Assembly: GCA_965206145.1 (NCBI GenBank)
Contig: CBDBIK010000002.1
Coordinates: 505,632-569,631 of the forward strand
DNA: 64,000 bases
Source: CBDBIK01 sp965206145
GTDB lineage: Bacteria > Pseudomonadota > Alphaproteobacteria > TMED109
Direction of reading: 5' to 3'
Positions 1-8,533 of this stretch are shown one piece after another. The stretch's first letter is position 1; every line of letters starts with the position of its first letter. Both the position numbers and the translations under genes were made by a program. The notes under the pieces were generated by a model. The model saw only the letters and a list, made by a program, of their open reading frames with translations. It was not told the origin of the DNA and made no database searches.

Positions 1-648
1 GGAGGGCTCACGCGAGAAATGGGCGATCGCGTCCGCAATCTCCACACCTGCCTCGTTGCCGACGCTCACCATCGCCCCCAACCCCACGTCACGGTCGGTG
101 AGTTCAGACATTGCGAGGCCACCGAGCATGCCTGACTGGCTAACGAACGCGACGGGTCCTGGTTCCGTGGAGCGGCCGTCGAGCGCGGAAGAGAAGCTCG
201 CAAAAAGACCCGAATGGAGGTTTGCAACCCCAAGGCTGTTGGGCCCGCAGATGATTGTTCCAGCGGCCGTCGCGCGGCGAACGATCTCGTCCTCCATGCG
301 AGCACCTTCACTTCCTGCTTCCCGGAAGCCGGCCGTCAGGATGACCAGCGCCGCCACACCCGCATCAATCGCTTCCTGGATCGCCTCGACGGCGCGAGAT
401 GCGCGCACGACGATGACCGCGAGTTCTGGTGTTTCAGGAAGGTCTGCGATCGAGGGATAACAACGACGCCCGTCCACCTCCTCGCGGGAGGGATTGACCG
501 GGTAGAGCAATCCCTTGAACCCGCAGCGCTCGGAATACGGAAGGGGACGTCCGCCGGCGCGGTCCGTACCGCTTATCGCACCGACCACCGCCACCGAGCG
601 GGGCGAGAGGAGCGGCGTGAGGTCGGGAAAATCAAAGGGTCCGGCCAT
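1..648 (-). CDS. Acyl-CoA synthetase (ADP/NDP-forming), N-terminal part, runs off left edge
   Basis: The reverse strand is open from an ATG at 648 to the window edge (216 codons). The start reads MAGPFDFPDLTPLLSPRSVA, followed by VVGA, the beginning of a CoA-binding Rossmann domain. Further on come CGPNSLGVANL and VAFVSQSGMLGGLA, the signature of the succinyl-CoA-ligase-like flavodoxin domain that carries the phosphohistidine region in ADP-forming acyl-CoA synthetases. The family makes acyl-CoA from a carboxylic acid, CoA and ATP, or runs in reverse. Substrate cannot be read from this part. The ATP-grasp half, if fused, would lie left of the window. The gene reads away from the tRNA at 788, with about 140 bp of apparently non-coding DNA between them. 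Confidence 0.85.
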   Translation of the reverse strand, partial: MAGPFDFPDLTPLLSPRSVAVVGAISGTDRAGGRPLPYSERCGFKGLLYPVNPSREEVDGRRCYPSIADLPETPELAVIVVRASRAVEAIQEAIDAGVAALVILTAGFREAGSEGARMEDEIVRRATAAGTIICGPNSLGVANLHSGLFASFSSALDGRSTEPGPVAFVSQSGMLGGLAMSELTDRDVGLGAMVSVGNEAGVEIADAIAHFSREPS

Positions 649-787
649 GCCGTCCGCTGTTCCTAGATATCAACTCGCATGATGACAGTAGCAAAGCTAC
701 CCCGGGCGTTTGCGTCCGTCTCTTGCGTCTATCCGGGGCCGAGACTATCCATCAGGACATACGTGGGGATGATCCTGCAAGCAACGA

Positions 788-863
<76 letters not shown>

Positions 864-914
864 TGCCAATCACTACCAATGAAACTCCGCCAGCCCAAGT
901 GCCGCAGGCGCGGA

Positions 915-1781
915 TCAGGTCACCGTTGTCCCTGGCTCAATGCCGACGACTCGGGTCTGGCGCATCCTGCGGCGGTATTTGTCAGCATCGTATCCGGTAC
1001 CTTGGTGCAGTAGGCATCGATTGTCCCAAATCACGGTGTCCCCAACCTGCCAACGATGCCCGTAGACGTTCTCAGGCACGGTCGCTCTCTCCACCAGGTC
1101 ATCCAGCAATTTTCTGCTCTCGAATCCCGTCCATCCCACAACCGAGCGGGCGTGAGAGCCAACGTAGTAGTTCTTCTGTCCATTCCTTGGATTCATACGC
1201 ACGAGCGGATGCGCAACCGGCGGAAGTGAAGCTGCGTGATTGGAGTCCACGGGAGCCACCTGACTCCGTGAGAACACGTAGTCATGGATCACCTTCAGTG
1301 GATCGATCGTCCTTTTCATTTCTTCGGGAAGTGCCTCATAGGCGGTCCTTGTACTTGCAAATTCTGTCACTCCGCCTTCTCCCGGCACCTCGTGAGCATG
1401 ATTGATCGAAACGTAGGAAGGAACCTTCCGAAAAGACGAATCCGTGTGCCACATGTCGTTTCCGGTCTGATAGTGCGTGCGCGGATGGGAACTGTTCTGT
1501 TTACTTCCATCGTCAGTGACATTGCCGACGGTGCCAAAGTACACAACCTTGCCCGTCTTCCCCAAAACCACGTGCTCCGCCTCCGGTTCGCCCAGCCTAC
1601 GCGTGAGGGCGAGTTGCGCCTCATCAGCCATTACCTGATCGGGAAAACACAGAATCGAATGGATGTCGATCGCTTCTCGGATTGCATTCACCGTCTCCTC
1701 CGAGAGATTCGCAGTGAGGTCCAAACCTTTCACGCGCACCCCGAATCCCGGATGCAGAGTCTCAATGTCAAATCCGTTCAT
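915..1781 (-). CDS. TauD/TfdA family 2-oxoglutarate-dependent dioxygenase
   Basis: This 288-aa protein has the usual length of Fe(II)/2-oxoglutarate dioxygenases of the TauD/TfdA family, which hydroxylate substrates such as taurine or aryloxyacetates with loss of CO2 from 2-oxoglutarate. The iron-binding HxD is in MWHTDSSF (about residues 110-115). The distal histidine is in CLLHQGTGYD near residue 259, followed by an arginine-rich stretch (YRRRMRQTR) expected to bind the 2-oxoglutarate carboxylate. The N-terminus (TLHPGFGVRVKGLDL) is typical of the family. The substrate is not predictable. The gene stands alone, convergent to the tRNA and 219 bp downstream of the recD2 stop on the same strand. 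Confidence 0.9.
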   Translation of the reverse strand: MNGFDIETLHPGFGVRVKGLDLTANLSEETVNAIREAIDIHSILCFPDQVMADEAQLALTRRLGEPEAEHVVLGKTGKVVYFGTVGNVTDDGSKQNSSHPRTHYQTGNDMWHTDSSFRKVPSYVSINHAHEVPGEGGVTEFASTRTAYEALPEEMKRTIDPLKVIHDYVFSRSQVAPVDSNHAASLPPVAHPLVRMNPRNGQKNYYVGSHARSVVGWTGFESRKLLDDLVERATVPENVYGHRWQVGDTVIWDNRCLLHQGTGYDADKYRRRMRQTRVVGIEPGTTVT

Positions 1782-2000
1782 ATTTTTACTTGAAGTCCAT
1801 CGGGATTCAATATATGAGAAGCCTAATACCTAACAGTATGATGCACCAGTTCATTGCCGGTCATGTTTTTTGACTTCAAGCTGCCCACGAGAACAGTCCA
1901 AAGAAACACCGACAGGCAGCGCAGGACCGCTTCCGTCTTGATCGGAAAGCATGGAGGCATGACTTGGTCATGTCTCCCGATGATGGCTTTTCCTTGCCGC

Positions 2001-4226
2001 TCATTGGCTTACAGCAGTTTCGAGCATCTCCCGGAGCTTGCTGTAACGCCTCCGGCCCGTGTTCTCGCGGATTGCCTTGTGCAAGGCTTTTCTCTGCCCC
2101 ACGAGAACGACGAGTTTTTTGGCCCTTGTGATCGCTGTGTAGAGGAGATTCCTGCGAAGCATGATGAAATGTTGCGTCGTTAGGGGGACCACCACCGCCG
2201 GATACTCCGATCCTTGCGATTTGTGGATCGTTATCGCGTAGGCAAGGGCAATCTGTCCGAGTTCGTTAGTCGTGTACGTCACCATTTGTCCGTTGATCTC
2301 AACCACGATGTCCTTCGAGCTGAGATCAATTTCCCGGATGATTCCTATGTCTCCATTATAAACCTCCTTCTCATAGTTGTTCTCGGTTTGCATTACCTTG
2401 TCGTTAATTGAGAAGCCTGCGCCTCCCTGTGACTGGATGCGGGGTGCGTCAGGATTGAGCCGTGCTCGCAGCTCTTGGTTCAAGGCCTCCGTCCCCAAGG
2501 GGCCTTTCCGCATTGGACTCAGCACCTGCACTTCCGACGGCGGGATCCTGAACCGTTCGGGGATCCTCTCGGCGACGATCTTGACGATCTTCGAGGCACC
2601 GTCCATTGGCGATTGCGCGTCGACAAAAATACAGTCCCCACCCTGATCGACAGAGACGAACTCTGGTTCCTCGCCACGGTTTACCTTGTGCGCGCTGGTG
2701 ATGATCTGACTCGTGGCCGCCTGGCGATGCACTTCCGCAAGACGCGCAACGGGGACTACGCCAGATTCGATGATATTGCCAAGAACATGCCCCGGTCCCA
2801 CGGACGGGAGCTGGTCCACGTCGCCCACGAGCACCAGTGCGGTCTTACTGGCAAGTGCCCCCACGAGTCCCGACATAAGAAGCACGTCCACCATTGAAAC
2901 TTCGTCAACGATCACCAGGTCGCATTCGAGAGGGTGCTCCTGATTGCGACGAAATGTCGCGTTCCGGGGATCGAATTCGAGCAAGCGATGGATGGTCCTT
3001 GCCTGCACTCCTGTCGTTCCCCCCAGCCTATTTGCCGCACGTCCGGTGGGAGCACAGAGCTCCAAACTCACCTCCCTTGTCCTCAGAATCTCGAGCAGAG
3101 ATTTCACGATCGTCGTTTTTCCGACTCCCGGCCCTCCGGTAATCACGATCACCTTGGAACGCAGAGCTTCGACGAGCGCCTCACGCTGCGATCCGGAAAG
3201 CTCAATGCCTGTCTTGTCCTGCACCCCGTCGATCGAGGCCTCTGCATCGATCTGTGCCCAAGGAAGGGGTTCCTGAAGGAGCCGTGCGATCCCGTCAGCG
3301 ATCGCACGCTCAGCAGCGTACAGGTCCCTAAGGAAAACACCCTGCACGCCGTCCATCAGATCCAACTTCACCACTTCTGCTTTGATTGCCTTCGTCAGCG
3401 CACCCGCCACCTCCGATTGGTCAACGCTCAGTTTTTTTGCCCCCTGAGCCACGATACCGTCCTCGCCCGCTTCAGGAAGGCCACAATGACCATCCTCCTT
3501 GGCAGCCTCGTTCAGCGTGTGGAAAATCCCTGCCTGGAGGCGGATTGGATCGTTCGTCTCGATACCGAGGCTCAGGGCCGCCCTGTCGGCAATGAGAAAC
3601 CCGATGCCATGGATGTCCGTAATAAGCCGGTAGGGATTCGAGCGAATTCTCTCGATGGTATCGTCGCCATAAGTCTTGAGAATCGACGAAACCCTCGCAG
3701 GACCGAACCCCAAGCCATGTAAAAACACCATGATGTCCTGAACGAAGCGTTGCCCCTGCCAAGTATCAAGGATCTGTTTCTTTTTTGTCTCGCCTATTCC
3801 CGCTACCTCCCCAAGGCGGTCAGGCTCGTTCTCGATGACCTCGAGAACCTTGTCCCCGAATGCCTCGACGAGTCTGGTGGCATAGACAGGACCGATCCCC
3901 TTCATTTGACTCGAGGAAAGATATCGTTGCAGTCCGTCGACGGACGTGGGAGGTCGGGTTTCGAGACGGGTGGCTTTGAATTGCCACCCAAAGCGAGTGT
4001 TCTCCTCCCAACCTCCACGGGCACTCACATGCTCCCCCTCGGCAACGCTCCCCGTCTGTCCAACAACGCTAAGAGGCTCGGAAATTCCCTCCACGCTCAC
4101 ACGGAGTACCGAGTACCCGTTTCCATCGTTGCGAAAGACAACCCTTGTCACCTCACCCTCGATGATGTCGGGATCATGCCCTTTTGGAAAAAGAGGACGA
4201 GGGGAGCGGTGTGCAAAGTCGTTCAT
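2001..4226 (-). CDS. recD2: RecD2-type SF1B ATP-dependent DNA helicase
   Basis: At 741 aa this matches the RecD2 family, a 5'-3' DNA helicase acting in DNA repair without RecBC. The N-terminal OB-like region (EGEVTRVVFRNDGNGYSVL) is followed by two helix-hairpin-helix motifs (MKGIGPVYATRLVEAFG and LGEVAGIGETKKKQI). Helicase motifs follow in order: Walker A ITGGPGVGKTT, Walker B LVIVDEVSMVD, motif III GDVDQLPSVGPG, then AITIHKSQGSEYPAVV and LLYTAITRAKKLVVLVG near the C-terminus. All key residues are present, so it should be active. It lies at the left border of a low-GC island. Confidence 0.95.
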   Translation of the reverse strand: MNDFAHRSPRPLFPKGHDPDIIEGEVTRVVFRNDGNGYSVLRVSVEGISEPLSVVGQTGSVAEGEHVSARGGWEENTRFGWQFKATRLETRPPTSVDGLQRYLSSSQMKGIGPVYATRLVEAFGDKVLEVIENEPDRLGEVAGIGETKKKQILDTWQGQRFVQDIMVFLHGLGFGPARVSSILKTYGDDTIERIRSNPYRLITDIHGIGFLIADRAALSLGIETNDPIRLQAGIFHTLNEAAKEDGHCGLPEAGEDGIVAQGAKKLSVDQSEVAGALTKAIKAEVVKLDLMDGVQGVFLRDLYAAERAIADGIARLLQEPLPWAQIDAEASIDGVQDKTGIELSGSQREALVEALRSKVIVITGGPGVGKTTIVKSLLEILRTREVSLELCAPTGRAANRLGGTTGVQARTIHRLLEFDPRNATFRRNQEHPLECDLVIVDEVSMVDVLLMSGLVGALASKTALVLVGDVDQLPSVGPGHVLGNIIESGVVPVARLAEVHRQAATSQIITSAHKVNRGEEPEFVSVDQGGDCIFVDAQSPMDGASKIVKIVAERIPERFRIPPSEVQVLSPMRKGPLGTEALNQELRARLNPDAPRIQSQGGAGFSINDKVMQTENNYEKEVYNGDIGIIREIDLSSKDIVVEINGQMVTYTTNELGQIALAYAITIHKSQGSEYPAVVVPLTTQHFIMLRRNLLYTAITRAKKLVVLVGQRKALHKAIRENTGRRRYSKLREMLETAVSQ

Positions 4227-4522
4227 TAGGAAGAAAAGAGGGGTTCCTGAACGGGTGGTGATTTACCTCGCCCCAAAGGGCAGAAGTTTCCTGCTTTACC
4301 AGCCGCCACGAACAGTTTATCGCCTTAAACAAGCCTTCACAGGCAGAAACAGACGGAATATCCGTCTACAGAAAGAATAAAGCAAGCATATGAAAAACAC
4401 AAACAAAATCACGATAGCGCGATTGCACTTTATAACGGCATTAGCCGATATCTGTGAACCGCGAACACGATATACAGATATTTACATAATGTGGTCGCTT
4501 AATCCCGCATTTCCCAAGTAGA
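4227..4522. other. AT-rich intergenic region between recD2 and the IS1380 remnant
   Basis: About 300 bp without a coding sequence I can support. It holds the upstream region of recD2 (reverse strand). Base composition falls sharply towards AT from about 4380, marking the start of the acquired island. No clear terminator or repeat was recognised. Confidence 0.5.
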
Positions 4523-4912
4523 CCTCTGATTTAACTTCTATTCTGTCTGTATTTGTATTATATTACAGTAAGTTATACTTGTTTGGAGGCGCGCAAAATG
4601 GGTGCGAGATCAAGGAGCGATTTTCGGCTGGATTTTGATCGCTCTGTCAGGCTTGAGTTTCGTGGATCGCAACTGAGTTCCGACGGGGGCTTACTGCTGA
4701 TGCGGGAGCTTGATGAAGCACTTGGATTGTCAAAGCTGGCCGTGTCTGTGTTGAAGGAAACCCGCAAAGGTAACAACTGTACACATCCTATGTCTGGCCA
4801 GTTCGGGCAATCCCTCTTTGGGAGGGTAGCGCATTATGAAGACGTGAATGATGCGGAACGCTTGTCGTGTGATCCTGTGATGCGTCAAATCGTGGGTAAA
4901 GCTGGTTAAATT
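4523..4912 (+). mobile_element. IS1380-family insertion sequence remnant (left end)
   Basis: The segment starts with CCTCTGATTTAACTTCTATT, which has the leading CCT and general look of an IS1380-family terminal inverted repeat (from memory of ISEcp1-type ends). It contains the N-terminal part of an IS1380-type transposase. The element breaks off after the IVGK motif. No matching right end was seen, so it is a truncated copy that cannot move. Confidence 0.55.
4598..4909 (+). pseudogene. IS1380-family transposase, truncated N-terminal fragment
   Basis: Translation from the ATG at 4598 gives about 103 residues; the reading frame is open upstream to 4553, but MGARSRSDFRLDF is the more natural start. 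Recognisable family stretches are RLEFRGSQLSSDGGLLLMRE followed by LDEAL, and YEDVNDAERLSCDP followed by VMRQIVG. Full-length IS1380 transposases are about 430-460 aa, so the catalytic DDE domain is entirely missing. The fragment sits directly before a decayed integrase, at the left edge of the restriction-modification island. Confidence 0.75.
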
Positions 4913-4937
4913 AGCACTTCATAAGGAACAGTAAATT

Positions 4938-5952
4938 ATGACAAAACGTAACCCTGAAAACGAACGTATCAAGCGGGCCTAGTTCATTTTTTCGCAATGT
5001 GAAGGGCAAGGATGAAACTACCTTGGATAAGGTCGCGGCGGCAGTCCCGCGCCATGAACAAGCGACCAGTTTCAAATCATTCAAGACGTTTCACATTGAA
5101 CATGTGAGTAGCTTCAAAAAGCAACTATCCAAAGCCAAAACAGCCCGAACAGGTAAGCCATTGGCCAAAGCGATGGTCGACGCAGTTTTTCGTATGATCA
5201 AAGCGTTTTTTGAGTGGCTGGCGTGGCAAAATGATTATAAAAAACGGATCAGCCATTTAGATGCCGACTATTTTAACAATAATTCAAGGATGCATGGGTC
5301 GCCCATGCCAAGTGCGAAACACCTTATCCGTCGATGGAGCAATGCGCCTATGCCTTTTCCCATATGCCCAGCGCAACCCTGATTGAACGACGAACCGTGC
5401 CGCCTTTACGTTTTTGATGCTGACAGGTGCTAGGGACGGGACCTTGATCTCTTTGCGGTTAAAGCATTTGATTTGATCGAAGGTCAGATATTTCAGAACG
5501 CTCGAGATGTGCGCACCAAAAATTCTAAAACGTTCTACACTTGATTTTACGCCGTAGACGGGATGTGTCTTACCTGTTTTACCGATTGGGTGAACATGTT
5601 ACGCAAAGATATGCTATCCGGGCCAAGTGATGCACTGTTTCCCAAACCAAAGCATCGAGGTTGTTGCGGGCGTAAGCTTTCAATCCACAGGGTTGATGGG
5701 TGAGATTTACGCCAATGCAAGCGCGTTTCGCCAAATCATCAAAGCCGCTTTTGTTGACGCGGATCTGCAACCATTCATACCGCACAATTTTGCAAAACGT
5801 TGGTGAAATATGATGATCAAATTTGTACATCCCGCGAACAATTCAAAGCATGGTCGATGGATTTAGGCCATGACAGTATCGATACCATGATCACCTCATA
5901 CTTGCAGATTTCTGTAGAACGACAGAGCGAACTGATCAAAGGGTTGAAATAG
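4938..5952 (+). pseudogene. Tyrosine recombinase (phage/integron-type integrase), decayed
   Basis: Reading from ATG at 4938 (MTKRNPENERIKRA) the frame hits a TAG, then resumes in shifted frames. The parts seen are an N-terminal SAM-like core-binding region (ETTLDKVAAAVPRHEQATSF, then AFFEWLAWQNDYKKRISHLD), then AFLMLTGARDGTLISLRLKH, which carries the first catalytic arginine in GARDG, and at the end a degraded catalytic stretch finishing in ERQSELIKGLK with a stop at 5950-5952. Several frameshifts and in-frame stops make it non-functional. It is on the same strand as, and just upstream of, the type I RM genes, so it probably marks the mobilisation module that delivered them. Confidence 0.75.
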
Positions 5953-6007
5953 CCCCTTCGTTCCCGTAAAATTTGCTCAATATTTCCGCCAATAGAATAA
6001 GGAATAT

Positions 6008-7460
6008 ATGTTTCAACAAACCTTTAAAAATCTTGACGATGCATTGCGGAAAGAGGCGGGCTGTTCTTCGGAACTGGATTACACCGAACAAAGCTCTTGG
6101 CTTTTGTTTTTGAAATACCTTGATGATCTGGAAGTCGCCCGTCAAGGCGAGGCAATCCTAGAGGGCAAAGATTACACCCATATAATGGACGCAAGATACC
6201 GTTGGTCAACTTGGGCAGCCCCCCAAGAATGCGGATGGCACGCTTGACCATGACGCGGCGATGACGGGTGATGATTTGATCCAGTTTGTTGACCGCCAAT
6301 TATTCCCCTATTTGCAAGGGTTCAGACAACGGGCCGAAAACCCGAACACCATTGAATATAAAATCGGTGAGATATTCGCGGAGATCAAAAACAAATTCGC
6401 CAGTGGCTATTCTTTGCGTGATGCGCTTGATCTGATTGACCAGCTTAGTTTCAAAGCCCAAGATCACAAGCACGAGTTGTCCGAGCTTTATGAAGCCAAG
6501 ATCAAGAACATGGGCAATGCGGGACGCAATGGCGGCGAGTATTATACCCCGCGCCCATTGATCCGCGCCATGATCAACGTGACCCAACCCAAAATCGGGC
6601 AGATGATTTACGATGGGGCGGTCGGATCTGCGGGGTTTCTGTGTGAGGCTTATGATTTTCTACGAGGGCAAGCCAAAACCACCACCGACCTGAACACGCT
6701 GCAAACCGAGACGTTTTACGGCAAGGAAAAGAAAAGCCTCGCCTATGTCATTGCGATTATGAATCTGATCCTGCACGGCATAGATGCGCCTAATATCCTG
6801 CACACCAACACGCTGGGCGAGAATATTTCGGACATTGAGGAAAAGGATCGTTACGATATTATCCTTGCCAATCCCCCTTTTGGCGGCAAGGAACGCAAAG
6901 AGGTTCAGCAAAACTTCCCGATCAAAACGAGTGAAACCGCTTATCTGTTTTTGCAGCATTTTATCAAAAGCCTGCGGGCTGGCGGGCGCGGTGCGATTGT
7001 GATCAAGAACACGTTTCTGAGCAACACGGACAATGCCAGCATTGCCCTGCGCCGCGAGTTGCTGGAAACCTGCAATCTGCATACCGTGCTGGACTGCCCA
7101 AGTGGCACGTTTCAGGGCGCGGGCGTGAAAACCGTGGTACTGTTTTTTGATAAGGGCGTGAACACCGACAAGATTTGGTATTACCAAATGAACGTGGGCC
7201 GCAACATGGGAAAAACCAACCCGCTGAATGATGCGGATTTGGCGGAATTTGTGGATTTGCAGAAAAGCCACGCGGATAGCGACACAAGCTGGACGGTGAA
7301 TGTAGCCGATCTGGATGAGGCCACCTGTGATCTTTCTGTGAAAAACCCCAATACACCAGAAACCGCGCAGTTGCGTGAACCTGCTGAGATTATCGAGGAT
7401 ATGATGGCCCGCGACGCCGAGACAGCGACTGTTCTGGCTGAGATTAGGGGGTTGCTGTGA
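6008..7460 (+). pseudogene. hsdM: Type I restriction-modification DNA methyltransferase subunit, single-base frameshift
   Basis: Two adjoining frames form one HsdM. The first (6008-6247) begins MFQQTFKNLDDALRKEAG, the four-helix N-terminal domain. The second continues as MTGDDLIQFVDRQLFPYLQG. Removing one C from the six-C run at 6219-6224 joins them as WAAPKNADGTLDHDAAMTGD, so the break is a +1 insertion. The methylase core is intact: GGEYYTPRPLIRAMI, DGAVGSAGFLCEAY (motif I) and NPPFGGKE (motif IV, the N6-adenine methylase NPPF). HsdM with HsdS methylates the target and protects the chromosome. The frameshift may be real, a reversible slippage or a sequencing error. The stop overlaps the hsdS start by 4 bp (GTGA). 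Confidence 0.85.
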
Positions 7461-7872
7461 AGGCGGGGTGGGAGGTTAAGCGGCTTGGGGAAGTGGCAAA
7501 ACTACACTATGGAAAAGCATTGGCGAAGGCGGAGCGGAACCCCGAAGGTGGAGTTCCTGTTTATGGTGCTAACGGGATATTAGGTTGGTCATGCCATGTA
7601 TTGACCGAAGGGCCTTCTTTGATTGTTGGTCGAAAGGGGTCGGCAGGAGAAGTGAACCGTGTTGATGGGCCATTTTGGCCAAGCGACGTGACCTATTACA
7701 CGGAGCACGATCACAAAAAGCTCGATTTTGATTATTTTCACTACGGAATGCTAACACTTAATCTTCCAACCCTTGCGAAAGGAGTGAAGCCGGGGATCAA
7801 TCGAAACGAGGCTTATGCGCTCGACTTCCCCCTCCCCCCGCTCGACGAGCAAAAGCGGATTATTGCGATTTT
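7453..7872 (+). repeat. Direct repeat copy 1 (420 bp) within hsdS
   Basis: Read base by base, 7453-7872 is identical to 7981-8400, offset 528 bp. The match ends where copy 1 has GATTTTGGATG and copy 2 has GATTTTAGATG. It covers the first TRD and the conserved segment after it. Confidence 0.95.
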
Positions 7873-8518
7873 GGATGCGGCGTTTGACGGCCTTGCCCGC
7901 GCCCGCGCCAACGTGGAAGCCAACCTGAAAAATGCGCGGGAAGTGTTCGAGAGTTATTTATACCAAGAAATAAACTCACGTGCTGTGAAGGCGGGGTGGG
8001 AGGTTAAGCGGCTTGGGGAAGTGGCAAAACTACACTATGGAAAAGCATTGGCGAAGGCGGAGCGGAACCCCGAAGGTGGAGTTCCTGTTTATGGTGCTAA
8101 CGGGATATTAGGTTGGTCATGCCATGTATTGACCGAAGGGCCTTCTTTGATTGTTGGTCGAAAGGGGTCGGCAGGAGAAGTGAACCGTGTTGATGGGCCA
8201 TTTTGGCCAAGCGACGTGACCTATTACACGGAGCACGATCACAAAAAGCTCGATTTTGATTATTTTCACTACGGAATGCTAACACTTAATCTTCCAACCC
8301 TTGCGAAAGGAGTGAAGCCGGGGATCAATCGAAACGAGGCTTATGCGCTCGACTTCCCCCTCCCCCCGCTCGACGAGCAAAAGCGGATTATTGCGATTTT
8401 AGATGCGGCGTTAAATTGGGCTAAGCAGATTGAAGCACACTACCAATCGAAACTCGCCAACCTAGAGGAGCTGCGCCAATCCCTGCTGCAAAAAGCCTTC
8501 GCTGGTGAACTTACCTGA
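7457..8518 (+). CDS. hsdS: Type I restriction-modification specificity subunit with two identical halves
   Basis: This 353-aa protein starts with GTG at 7457, overlapping the hsdM stop. HsdS normally has two different target recognition domains (TRDs), each reading half of a bipartite DNA site. Here residues 1-140 and 177-316 are the same sequence: KAGWEVKRLGEVAKLHYGKA up to FPLPPLDEQKRIIAILDAA. Each TRD is followed by a helical spacer (first RARANVEANLKNAREVFES, second AKQIEAHYQSKLANLEELRQ, ending LLQKAFAGEL). The predicted consequence is a symmetric recognition site. The duplication is exact at DNA level, so it is very recent or an assembly artefact. Confidence 0.9.
   Translation: MKAGWEVKRLGEVAKLHYGKALAKAERNPEGGVPVYGANGILGWSCHVLTEGPSLIVGRKGSAGEVNRVDGPFWPSDVTYYTEHDHKKLDFDYFHYGMLTLNLPTLAKGVKPGINRNEAYALDFPLPPLDEQKRIIAILDAAFDGLARARANVEANLKNAREVFESYLYQEINSRAVKAGWEVKRLGEVAKLHYGKALAKAERNPEGGVPVYGANGILGWSCHVLTEGPSLIVGRKGSAGEVNRVDGPFWPSDVTYYTEHDHKKLDFDYFHYGMLTLNLPTLAKGVKPGINRNEAYALDFPLPPLDEQKRIIAILDAALNWAKQIEAHYQSKLANLEELRQSLLQKAFAGELT
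7981..8400 (+). repeat. Direct repeat copy 2 (420 bp) within hsdS
   Basis: Second copy of the perfect 420-bp repeat; see copy 1 at 7453-7872. The 108 bp between the copies encode the central helical spacer. Confidence 0.95.
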
Positions 8519-8533
8519 TTTAAGGTCACCGCG

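Noticed and set aside
7453..8400. Phase-variable hsdS switching by inverted repeats
   Set aside because: The copies are direct, not inverted, and there is no second silent hsdS or recombinase gene nearby (the integrase is dead).
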